Assembly (NCBI GenBank): GCA_902797695.1
Contig: CADBTW010000099.1
Span: 1-33,331, forward strand
Direction: 5' to 3'
DNA from: an uncultured Sutterellaceae bacterium
Lineage (GTDB): Bacteria; Pseudomonadota; Gammaproteobacteria; Burkholderiales; Burkholderiaceae_F
Length of the DNA stretch: 33,331 nt
The notes below the pieces were generated by a model. The model saw only the letters and a list, made by a program, of their open reading frames with translations, was not told the origin of the DNA and made no database searches. Made by a program: the position numbers and the translations under genes. Numbering within the stretch: the stretch's first letter is position 1; every line of letters starts with the position of its first letter. Below, one piece after another: positions 1 to 7,239 of the stretch.

Positions 1-48
1 GAGAGAAATGGCCATACTCTTCGGTGACAGGCTTACAGCGTATATTGA

Positions 49-243
49 CTAGGGAAGGGGTCAACCCACAAGAATCTTTACACCCTCAAGGCGGTCGCCG
101 CCTGGGCTGACAGCCGGATCTACGACAACAACCACTGGCTCTTCGAAAAGGCGCCTGACGCCCTCAGCACCCTGCACTACGTCGCGGGCGGCCATTTCTA
201 CACGATGGGGAAGCCGATCGACGTCAAAGGATACGACGAGTAA
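49..243 (+). pseudogene. 3' remnant of an unrecognised gene
   Basis: An open frame of 64 codons ends in TAA at 241-243. It has no start codon before a Met late in the frame, and the same frame carries stops at 25-27 and 46-48. Codon use matches local genes (GC-rich third positions), and the protein is rich in aromatic residues and His (for example NNHWLFEK and GGHFYTMGKP), so it reads as the C-terminus of a real protein. A short ATG frame at 8-52 lies in another register, so a frameshift or an old junction near position 50 is possible. I could not assign a family. A strong terminator follows at 276-316, which supports this being the end of a once functional transcription unit. Confidence 0.45.
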
Positions 244-275
244 CCGCTTCGCCGCGATTCCCCTGCCCCTTTGAG

Positions 276-316
276 AATCCCTCCTGCAAGCCTCACAGGT
301 GTCAGGAGGGATTTTT
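276..316 (+). terminator. Rho-independent terminator
   Basis: An 11-bp perfect stem (AATCCCTCCTG at 276-286 with CAGGAGGGATT at 303-313) is followed by a T run at 312-316. It ends the transcript carrying the gene remnant at 49-243 and separates it from the flavoprotein gene. Confidence 0.85.
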
Positions 317-701
317 CATGTGCACGCGCGAGGACCCTCCAGACCTCCATATTGTGCTTCGCCTCCATCTGAGCCTGCCCCTCCTTCCTGCCTTGCCGCC
401 TCTTTCACTGTCTACCCGCAACAGGGACCAGGTTCTTTCGAGCTACCCCTGGACCCGGTTCGGCCTGCCATAGATTTTCCCTTGTTCGCTCAAGGCGCCC
501 AAATGTCGGCCTTTCCGCCGGATACACCTCCCTTCGCGCCCCATGTTGGAATTTTCCCAAACTAGTTCGCAAATACTTTATGGCTAATCCTTTTTGCTGA
601 AGATACATTTGGCGGCAAGTTCATGGCGAGCGCGCCGCCCTGGGCCTGAAACCGAAAGGAAGTCCAAGGGAAAAGAACCCTCGTCACAAGGAGAGAAAGA
701 A
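317..701. other. Intergenic leader of the flavoprotein gene
   Basis: These 385 bases hold no convincing gene; the short frames on both strands are low-complexity and Pro- or Arg-rich. The last 130 bases before the flavoprotein start are the most AT-rich part and probably hold the promoter, but no clear -35/-10 pair could be chosen. The ribosome site AAGGAGAG at about 688-695 belongs to the gene starting at 702. Confidence 0.4.
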
Positions 702-2246
702 ATGACTGATCTCAACCGCCGTTCGTTCCTCGCGGCCTCCGCCGCGCTCGCCGGTGCCGCCGTAGTGCCCTCGGCCGAAGCCGCGACCTACAGCCCCTGC
801 ACCCGCATGCCCCGCAAGTGGAACGAGACCTTCGACGTGATCGTCGTGGGCTCGGGCTTCGCCGGGCTCGCGGCCGCTGCCGAAGCGAAACTTTCCGGCG
901 CGAAACGCGTGGTTGTGCTTGAAAAGATGCCGCTCCCCGGCGGTAACTCGAAGATCAACGGCGGCATTCTCGCCGTTCCGGGAAACCCGGTCCAGAAGGC
1001 GAAGGGGATCCAGGACTCCGCCGCGAAGCTCGCCGAGGACATCATCCGCGAGGGCCAGGGCTACAGCTACCCGGACAAGGTGAAGACAATGACCGAGAAC
1101 GCCTACAGCACCTGGCAGTGGACGAAGGACGTGCTCGGGGTCCAGTGGCGCGACCAGGTCGGTCAGGAAGGCGGCCACTCCGTTCCCCGCCACCTCTTCA
1201 CGATGCACGGGATCGGCGCCGACATCGTCGAGAAGGAACTCTCCTACCTCGAGAAGGAAAAGGTCCCGGTCCGCCTCAAGTGCTACGTGGAGCAGATCCT
1301 CCGCGATTCCGACGGCCGCGTGAAGGGCCTGAAGGTCCGCGAGGGCTACACGTTCCCCAATAAGAACAGCGGCACCGTGAAGTACCTCCGCGCGAAGAAG
1401 GGCGTCGTGCTTTGCCACGGCGGGTTCGGCGCGGACGTCGTCTACCGCATGAAGCAGGATCCGAAGCTCACCGGGAAGTTCCAGACCACGAACCAGCCGG
1501 GCGCCACGTCCGAACTCTGGCGTGAGGCGTCGAGGATCGGCGGCATCATCGTCCAGGCGGACTGGATCCAGTGCGGCCCGTGGAACTCGCCTGAAGAGGA
1601 CGGGATGGGCATCTCCTTCTACTTCTCGCAGAGCGCGGGCGCCGAGCGCGGCGTCTGGGTCGACAACACGGACGGAAAGCGGTTCGTAAACGAGCTCGCG
1701 AACCGCAAGGTCCGCGCCGACGCGATCATGGTCCGCAACAACAAGGGCCACACCTGCCTCGCGATCTCGGACCAGAACGGCGTCGACACCTCGATCAACA
1801 AGATGATCCCGGGGATCCTGCAGAAGGAGCTCGAGAAGAAGGTCGTCCACAAGTTCGACACGCTGGAGGACCTCGCGAAGGCCTACAAGGTCCCGGTCGA
1901 GGCGCTGAAGAAGACGGTCGCCGACTACAACGCGGCGCTTGCGAAGAAGGGCGGGGACGAAATGGGCCGGCCCTTCGCCCCGGGCGCCCTCCCGATGGAG
2001 AAGGCCCCGTGGTACTGCGCCCTCCTCTCCCCGAAGGTCCACCACTGCATGGGCGGCCTCCAGACCGACAACAACGCCCAAGTGCTCGACGTCACGACTG
2101 ACCAGCCGATTCCCGGGCTCTACGCTGCGGGCGAAGCGGTGGGCGGTGTCCACGGCGCGGTGCGGCTCGGCTCCTGCGCGACGCTCGACTGCCTCGTGAA
2201 CGGCCGGATCGCGGGCCGCGCCTGCGCCAAGGTTCGCGAGGGCTAG
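702..2246 (+). CDS. Tat-exported FAD-dependent reductase (fumarate/urocanate reductase-like)
   Basis: A 514-aa flavoprotein of the FAD_binding_2 / flavocytochrome c reductase family, which reduces enoate-type acceptors such as fumarate in anaerobic respiration. I chose ATG 702 over the in-frame ATG at 594 because AAGGAG lies just upstream and the protein then opens with a Tat signal (NRRSFL at residues 5-10, hydrophobic stretch, cleavage after AEA near residue 27). The FAD Rossmann motif GSGFAG is at about 50-55, followed by LPGGNSKINGG. The C-terminus has HHCMGG near 447-452, GLYAAGEAVGG and an Arg near 488 in AVRLGS. His and Arg at these places match the substrate-binding residues of Shewanella fumarate reductase. 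No CxxCH heme motif or FMN-attachment domain is present, so electrons must come from a separate cytochrome not encoded here. The true acceptor is not predictable. Confidence 0.88.
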   Translation: MTDLNRRSFLAASAALAGAAVVPSAEAATYSPCTRMPRKWNETFDVIVVGSGFAGLAAAAEAKLSGAKRVVVLEKMPLPGGNSKINGGILAVPGNPVQKAKGIQDSAAKLAEDIIREGQGYSYPDKVKTMTENAYSTWQWTKDVLGVQWRDQVGQEGGHSVPRHLFTMHGIGADIVEKELSYLEKEKVPVRLKCYVEQILRDSDGRVKGLKVREGYTFPNKNSGTVKYLRAKKGVVLCHGGFGADVVYRMKQDPKLTGKFQTTNQPGATSELWREASRIGGIIVQADWIQCGPWNSPEEDGMGISFYFSQSAGAERGVWVDNTDGKRFVNELANRKVRADAIMVRNNKGHTCLAISDQNGVDTSINKMIPGILQKELEKKVVHKFDTLEDLAKAYKVPVEALKKTVADYNAALAKKGGDEMGRPFAPGALPMEKAPWYCALLSPKVHHCMGGLQTDNNAQVLDVTTDQPIPGLYAAGEAVGGVHGAVRLGSCATLDCLVNGRIAGRACAKVREG

Positions 2247-2276
2247 GGAAGAATCTCTCCTCCTCGAAGAGGAAAG

Positions 2277-2303
2277 CCCCGGATTCCGGCAAGGGGTCCG
2301 GGG
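2277..2303 (+). terminator. Hairpin after flavoprotein gene
   Basis: CCCCGGA (2277-2283) pairs perfectly with TCCGGGG (2297-2303) around a 13-base loop, 31 bases after the stop codon. No T run follows, so it may be a weak terminator or an mRNA-stabilising stem rather than an intrinsic terminator. Confidence 0.35.
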
Positions 2304-2431
2304 CGGTCCCCGGGGAAAAGAGAGCAAGGGAAACATAAAAGCGAAACTGCACAGAACAACAAGCGATTGCAGCAGCCCGGGGCGCCGCGAAGAGCGCCTC
2401 CGGGGTTTCTTAGTTCAACAGGAGAATCAAA

Positions 2432-3514
2432 ATGCGTTTCAGCAAGTCACTCATTGCGGTGGCCATCGGCTTCGCCGCGACGTCTGCCTTTGCCGTGAAC
2501 GTCACGCTCTACGGCGTGATCGAAACCGGCATCGTGGCCCAGAAGGAGAAGCACGAGAACGAAGTCGTCCGCCTCGGCAGCCAGTTCGACCTCGGCTCCC
2601 GGTGGGGCATGAGGGGAGAAGAGGAGCTGAACAACGACTACTCGGTCGGCTTCCGGCTTGAGAACGGCTTCAGCCCGAAGAGCGGCGAAACGACGATCGG
2701 CGGTTCCGGCGCAATGTTCGGCCGCGAATCCGTGGTCTACGTCCGGAAGAAGGGCCTCGGCCGTCTCGGCCTCGGCCGCGCGGGGACGCTCTGGTGCGGG
2801 CTCGGATCCTGGGATATGCAGCTCGGCTACGCCTTCATGGGCGGCTACGGCCTGATCGGCTGGCCGATCGCGCAGAACTTCGCCGGGAACTTCAACCGCG
2901 TTAACAACGCGATCATCGCCGAGACTGACTGGCTCGGGCCCTGGCGCGTTGGCCTGATGTACTCGAACGGCACCACGAAGGACGACTACTCCTGGGGCCG
3001 CAACACGCACTACTACGGCGCCGCGGTGAACTACAAGCAGGGCCGCGTGAAGACGGGCGGCGCGGTCGAGGCGACCGGCGACACCTACACGAACGGCGAG
3101 AAGACCGCTGACGACAAGCTGATCGTGAACTACGGCCTCGAGTACCACCTCGACGGCTGGACCCCGATGTTCGCCTACCGCTACCTCACGCAGGATAACG
3201 GCATCAAGGCCCACTCGTTCGGCCTCTCCGCCCTCGTGCCCTACGGGAACGGCCGCTTCAAGGCCGCTCTCCGCTACACGTTCGGCCGCACGACGAGCGA
3301 AGCCGCGAAGGCTGTCCACAACACCGACAAGATCAAGAACCTCGCGGCCGGCGTCGCCTACGAGTACTCGCTCTCGAAGCGCACCGTCCTGAAGCCCTTC
3401 GTCGGGTACTCCTGGTCTGACGACGCGTGGAAGACCCAGACCCACCTCGCGACCGACGAGAACGCGATCTTCAACGGCTGGCAGGCCTACTTCGGCATCC
3501 ACCACTTCTTCTAG
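2432..3514 (+). CDS. Outer-membrane porin, Gram-negative type
   Basis: A 360-aa porin that would form general diffusion channels in the outer membrane. The start follows AGGAG eight bases upstream. Residues 1-21 are a Sec signal peptide ending in SAFA, and the mature protein begins NVTLYGVIETGIV, the typical first strand of the Neisseria/Burkholderia trimeric porin family (Porin_4). Alternating aromatic strands continue through the protein and it ends in the strand YFGIHHFF with terminal Phe, the BAM recognition signal. Length fits the family (330-400 aa). It lies 185 bases after the flavoprotein gene in the same direction; the hairpin between them leaves co-transcription uncertain. Confidence 0.9.
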   Translation: MRFSKSLIAVAIGFAATSAFAVNVTLYGVIETGIVAQKEKHENEVVRLGSQFDLGSRWGMRGEEELNNDYSVGFRLENGFSPKSGETTIGGSGAMFGRESVVYVRKKGLGRLGLGRAGTLWCGLGSWDMQLGYAFMGGYGLIGWPIAQNFAGNFNRVNNAIIAETDWLGPWRVGLMYSNGTTKDDYSWGRNTHYYGAAVNYKQGRVKTGGAVEATGDTYTNGEKTADDKLIVNYGLEYHLDGWTPMFAYRYLTQDNGIKAHSFGLSALVPYGNGRFKAALRYTFGRTTSEAAKAVHNTDKIKNLAAGVAYEYSLSKRTVLKPFVGYSWSDDAWKTQTHLATDENAIFNGWQAYFGIHHFF

Positions 3515-3693
3515 CCGAAGAAAGGGCGATCCCGGCTTCTCGCCCCTCTTCCGGAACCGCACGGAAGAATGGCGACCTCGGGAAGCCCTGCAGCACCCTG
3601 GAGACCCGGCCGGCCGCGGAGGTGAAAACGAGGTTTCTCTCCTGTTCCACCTCCCTGCCACTTCGCGGCGGCCGTGCTTCCGGCTTTTCCTTG

Positions 3694-3730
3694 ATTCCCG
3701 GCAGGCGCCCTGCGTCTCCGGGAATTTTTT
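3694..3730 (+). terminator. Rho-independent terminator of porin gene
   Basis: ATTCCCGG (3694-3701) pairs with CCGGGAAT (3718-3725), with an inner CAGG/CCTG stem, followed by six T at 3725-3730. It lies 180 bases after the porin stop and no gene intervenes. Confidence 0.85.
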
Positions 3731-3847
3731 GTTCCCGGTTCCTCACCTTATTTCAGAAGGATTCATAAAATCAGGGAAAAGGATCGTTCTGGCAACTGCC
3801 GCATATTCGGTCCCTGCTAATCCCAGGGTTTCTCAGCAGGAGGGAAA

Positions 3848-4492
3848 ATGGAATTCTCAGAACTCATTCGCGCGAGGCACTCGGTCCGGTACTTTGACGA
3901 GAAGAAACCCGTTCCGGAAGAAACGCTCCGCGCAATTGTGCAGGACGCGTCCCGAGCACCGTCCTGCATGAACGCCCAGGAGTGGCGCGTCTGGGTCGCG
4001 ACGGGCGAAGTCCTTGAAAGGATCCGGCGCCGCTACGCCGAGAGCTTCGCAGGGAACGCGAAGGCCGACCCGGGTTTCGGGACCGTCCCGATCCGGCTCT
4101 GGTCCGAGGGGGCGCAAAGGCGGATCGCCGCGTTCCAGAAGTCCCGCGCGGACGCGGGGCTCGCCGAAGTGAAGCTCGCGAGCCAGTCGCAGCTCTTCCA
4201 CGCGCCGGCGGTCGCCTACCTCACGGTTCCGAAGGTGCACGCCGAATGCACGGCGTTCGATATCGGTGGGCTTGAGGTGATGATGATGCTCGCCGCCGCC
4301 GACCGCGGCGTCGGGTCTGTCCCCGCCTACAACCTCGTTAAGTTCCCGGACATCCTCCGCGAGGAGCTCGGGATTCCGGAGACCGAGGTCTTCGCGGTCG
4401 GGATCGCGTTCGGCTACGAGGTCGACTGCCCGCTGAACCGCTTCCGCTCCACCCGGATGCCGCCTGACGACTTCGCCGTGTTCCGGAAATAG
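3848..4492 (+). CDS. Nitroreductase-family FMN oxidoreductase
   Basis: A 214-aa protein of the nitroreductase family: FMN-dependent, usually dimeric and cytoplasmic, using NAD(P)H to reduce nitro groups, quinones or related compounds. Visible family features are the N-terminal RARHSVRYF, where the Arg-x-x-Arg pair binds FMN phosphate, the SRAPSCMNAQEWRV segment near residues 38-51, and the C-terminal half with GLEVMMMLAAADRGVGSVP and an FAVGIAFGYEVD strand. AGGAGGG precedes the ATG. It is a single-gene unit: terminator upstream at 3694-3730 and another directly downstream. The physiological substrate is unknown. Confidence 0.85.
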   Translation: MEFSELIRARHSVRYFDEKKPVPEETLRAIVQDASRAPSCMNAQEWRVWVATGEVLERIRRRYAESFAGNAKADPGFGTVPIRLWSEGAQRRIAAFQKSRADAGLAEVKLASQSQLFHAPAVAYLTVPKVHAECTAFDIGGLEVMMMLAAADRGVGSVPAYNLVKFPDILREELGIPETEVFAVGIAFGYEVDCPLNRFRSTRMPPDDFAVFRK

Positions 4493-4546
4493 GCCCGGCC
4501 CGGGAAAAGGAAGCCGCCCGCGGAAAAACGGCACCTTCCAACATTA

Positions 4547-4597
4547 AACGCCCCGGTGCCGGAGGGTTGACCCCCTTCGGCACCGGGGCGTTTTTCA
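4547..4597 (+). terminator. Strong terminator between convergent genes
   Basis: A 15-bp perfect stem (4547-4561 with 4578-4592) is followed by TTTTT at 4591-4595 on the plus strand. It ends the nitroreductase transcript. On the minus strand the stem lies just beyond the aconitase stop and is followed by TTTAAT, so it may also serve that gene. Confidence 0.9.
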
Positions 4598-4624
4598 ACT
4601 GACGTTCAGTTCGAGAGAACCAGA

Positions 4625-7012
4625 TCAGGCCTTGCGGAACGTGTTGAGCGCGGAACCCGCGCGGAACCACGTGAGCTGCTTCTCGTTATAGCTGTGGGTG
4701 GCCTGGAACTCCTCGGTCTTCCCGTCCTCGTGCTTCAGGCGCACGGTGACGGTCTTCCCCGGAGCGAGCTTGTTGAGGCCGACAAAGGAGAGGCGATCCT
4801 TCTCCTGGATCCTGTCGTAGTCCTTCGGGTTCACAAAGGTGAGGACGAGGATGCCCTGCTTCTTCAGGTTCGACTCGTGGATGCGGGCGAGGCTCTTCGC
4901 GAGGACGACGGAGACGTTGAGGTAGCGCGGCTCCATGGCGGCGTGCTCGCGGGAGGAGCCTTCGCCGTAGTTGTCGTCGCCGACGATCACGGAGTGGATG
5001 CCCTTGTTCTTATAGAGCCTCGCGGTCTTCGCCGGGGTCTCGTAGTCGCTGTTCACGACGTTCCAGACGCTCTGGCTCTTGCCGTTGAAGGCGTTCACCG
5101 CGCGCGTGAGGAGGTTGTCCGAGATACGGTCGATGTTGCCGCGGTAGATCAGCCACTTGCCCCCCGGGCTGATGTGGTCGGTCGTGCACTTGCCGCGGAC
5201 CTTGATGAGGAGCGGAAGGTCGACGAAGTCCTTGCCGTCCCACTTCTCGAACGGCGTGAGGAGGCGGATGCGCTCGGCGTCAGGCGCGACCTTGATCTCG
5301 ACCTTCTTGAAGTCGGGGAGCTCGCAGCCCTTGATGCCCTTCGGGAAGCCCTTCGGAGGAAGCTCCTGCCCAGTCGGGGGAACGAGCTTGAAGCTCTGGC
5401 CGTTCTCGCCGACATAGCTGTTCTTCAGCGGGTTGAACGTCATGTCGCCTGCGGCGCCCATCGCGATCACCATCTCAGGGGAGGCGAGGAAGGCCTGGGT
5501 CTTCTTGCTCCCGTCGTTCCGGCCGGCGAAGTTGCGGTTGAAGGACTCGATGATCGTGTTCACCTGGGTCTTGTCGCCGATCGTGCGGTGCCACTGGCCG
5601 ATGCACGGGCCGCAGGCGGTCGTCATCGTCGTCGCGCCGAGCTTGTCGAAGACCTGGAGGATGCCGTCCCGCTTCAGCGTCTCGCGGATGCGGACGGAGC
5701 CCGGAACCACGATGAGCGGGGTCTTGTACTTGACGCCGTGGTCGACGAGCTGCTTCGCGATCGCGGCAGCGCGGGTGAAGTCCTCGTAGGAGGAGTTCGT
5801 GCAGGAGCCGACGAGCGCGACCTCGATATTGGTCGGAACGCCCTTCGCCTTCACCTTCTCGCCCACTTCGTCGATCTTCATCGCGGCGTCAGGCGTGACC
5901 GGGCCGTTGATGTAGGGGGTGAGTTCCGAGAGGTTGATCTCGACGATGCGGTCGTAGTACTTCTCGGGGTTCGCGAGAACCTCGGGGTCCGCGCGGAGGT
6001 CCTTCGCAACCCCGTCCGCGAGCTTCGCGACCGCGGCACGGTTCGTCGCCTTCAGGTAGCTCTTCATGTGGGAGTCGTACGGGAAGACCGAAGTGGTGGA
6101 GCCCATCTCGGCGCCCATGTTCCCGATCGTCGCCTTGCCGGTCGCGGAAAGGGTGTCGGCGCCGTCGCCGAAGTATTCGACGATGCAGTTCGTCGCGCCC
6201 TTCGTCGTGAGGATGCCGGCGAGCTTCAGGATGACGTCCTTCGGGCTCGCCCAGCCCTGGAGGTGCCCGGTGAGCTTCACGCCGATCAGCTTCGGCATCT
6301 TCAGCTCCCACTCGGTTCCCATCAGCGCGTCGACGAGGTCGGCGCCGCCGACGCCGATCGCGAGCATCCCGAGGCCGCAGGCGGTCGGGGTGTGGCTGTC
6401 GGTGACGAGCATCATGCCGCCCGGGAAGTCGTAGTTCTCGAGGAACACCTGGTGGCAGATCCCGGAGCCCGCGGGCCAGAAGTCAAGCCCGTAGCGGTGG
6501 GAGGCCGCGCGAAGAAAGTCGTACGTTTCCTTGTTGAACTGGTCGGCGACCTTGATGTCCTTCAGGGCGCCGGCGTTCGCGGTGACGAGGTGGTCGCAGA
6601 CCATCGCGGCCGGAAGCGCGATGCGGTCCTTGCCGGAAGCGAGGAACTGGATGATCGCCATCGGGCCGCCGATGTCGTGCGTGCCGGCGCGGTCCGGGCG
6701 GAACTCAGCGTATTCGACGCCGCGCTTGTAGCTCTTCAGCTGCTTCGGGTCGTAGAGATGCGTGTAGAGGATCTTTTCAGAAAGCGTGAGCGGGCGCCCG
6801 AGCTTCGCGCGGACCGCGGCGAGGCGCTTCGGATAGTTCCGGTAGAACGCCTGGATCATGTCGAAGTTGCGGATCTGGGACGCGGAGTCGGCGGAAGCCT
6901 TCTTCTGCTTCGCGGACACTGCGCCCGTAAATCCCATCGTGCTGACACCGGCCGCGCCGATCGCTGTATTCTTGAGAAGCGTGCGGCGGGAAACCTGGAA
7001 TGCCTTTTCCAT
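4625..7012 (-). CDS. Aconitate hydratase with Tat signal peptide
   Basis: A 795-aa aconitase (citrate-isocitrate isomerisation through cis-aconitate, [4Fe-4S] enzyme). The frame stays open further upstream, but ATG at 7012 is chosen because GGGAGAG lies about 10 bases before it. The protein then begins with a Tat signal: SRRTLLK at residues 8-14, a hydrophobic stretch, and AVSA near 31-34. The catalytic domain is intact: DSHTPT near 205-210, Fe-S cysteines at 404 (VGSCTNSS), 467 and 470 (TACGPCIG), and a swivel domain with GDDNYGEGSSREHAA. Aconitases are normally cytoplasmic; a Tat leader implies export of the folded Fe-S protein. The gene is divergent from a sensor-kinase gene. Enzyme family is very sure; export is inferred from the leader alone. 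Confidence 0.9.
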   Translation of the reverse strand: MEKAFQVSRRTLLKNTAIGAAGVSTMGFTGAVSAKQKKASADSASQIRNFDMIQAFYRNYPKRLAAVRAKLGRPLTLSEKILYTHLYDPKQLKSYKRGVEYAEFRPDRAGTHDIGGPMAIIQFLASGKDRIALPAAMVCDHLVTANAGALKDIKVADQFNKETYDFLRAASHRYGLDFWPAGSGICHQVFLENYDFPGGMMLVTDSHTPTACGLGMLAIGVGGADLVDALMGTEWELKMPKLIGVKLTGHLQGWASPKDVILKLAGILTTKGATNCIVEYFGDGADTLSATGKATIGNMGAEMGSTTSVFPYDSHMKSYLKATNRAAVAKLADGVAKDLRADPEVLANPEKYYDRIVEINLSELTPYINGPVTPDAAMKIDEVGEKVKAKGVPTNIEVALVGSCTNSSYEDFTRAAAIAKQLVDHGVKYKTPLIVVPGSVRIRETLKRDGILQVFDKLGATTMTTACGPCIGQWHRTIGDKTQVNTIIESFNRNFAGRNDGSKKTQAFLASPEMVIAMGAAGDMTFNPLKNSYVGENGQSFKLVPPTGQELPPKGFPKGIKGCELPDFKKVEIKVAPDAERIRLLTPFEKWDGKDFVDLPLLIKVRGKCTTDHISPGGKWLIYRGNIDRISDNLLTRAVNAFNGKSQSVWNVVNSDYETPAKTARLYKNKGIHSVIVGDDNYGEGSSREHAAMEPRYLNVSVVLAKSLARIHESNLKKQGILVLTFVNPKDYDRIQEKDRLSFVGLNKLAPGKTVTVRLKHEDGKTEEFQATHSYNEKQLTWFRAGSALNTFRKA

Positions 7013-7239
7013 TTTTCTTTTCTCTCCCGGGGCGAGCGAAGAATTCCAGTGCCTTTTCAGCTGAAAGCATGCCGGGTGGCAGCCCGGACAGGCTTCCGAC
7101 ACTTTCTCCGAAGCCCCTTTTTCAGGTATCTGTGACCCCGGAAACCGGTCGAAGCCCGGCCTTCCGGAACGGAAGGGATTCTTCACCCGCAGCACCACTA
7201 CGTAGTGTGCCGTCAGTCAAAGGAACGGCCTGAATACCC
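7013..7239. promoter_or_regulatory. Divergent promoter region with two palindromes
   Basis: This 227-base region separates the minus-strand aconitase from the plus-strand sensor kinase and must hold both promoters. Two unrelated perfect 12-bp palindromes stand out: TTTCAGCTGAAA at 7055-7066, near the aconitase start, and CACTACGTAGTG at 7196-7207, 32 bases before the kinase ATG. Either could be an operator for the neighbouring response regulator; this is inference. Confidence 0.45.

Noticed and set aside
684-2336. 550-aa open frame antisense to the flavoprotein gene
   Set aside because: It mirrors a GC-rich gene whose codon bias opens the opposite frame; product is Arg/Asp/Val-rich without domains or ribosome site.
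2447-3661. 404-aa frame antisense to the porin gene
   Set aside because: Shadow of the porin; low-complexity composition and no recognisable motif.
4694-7135. 813-aa open frame antisense to the aconitase
   Set aside because: The sense strand encodes a complete aconitase with all catalytic motifs; the antisense product is a repetitive Arg/Asp/Val/Leu sequence.
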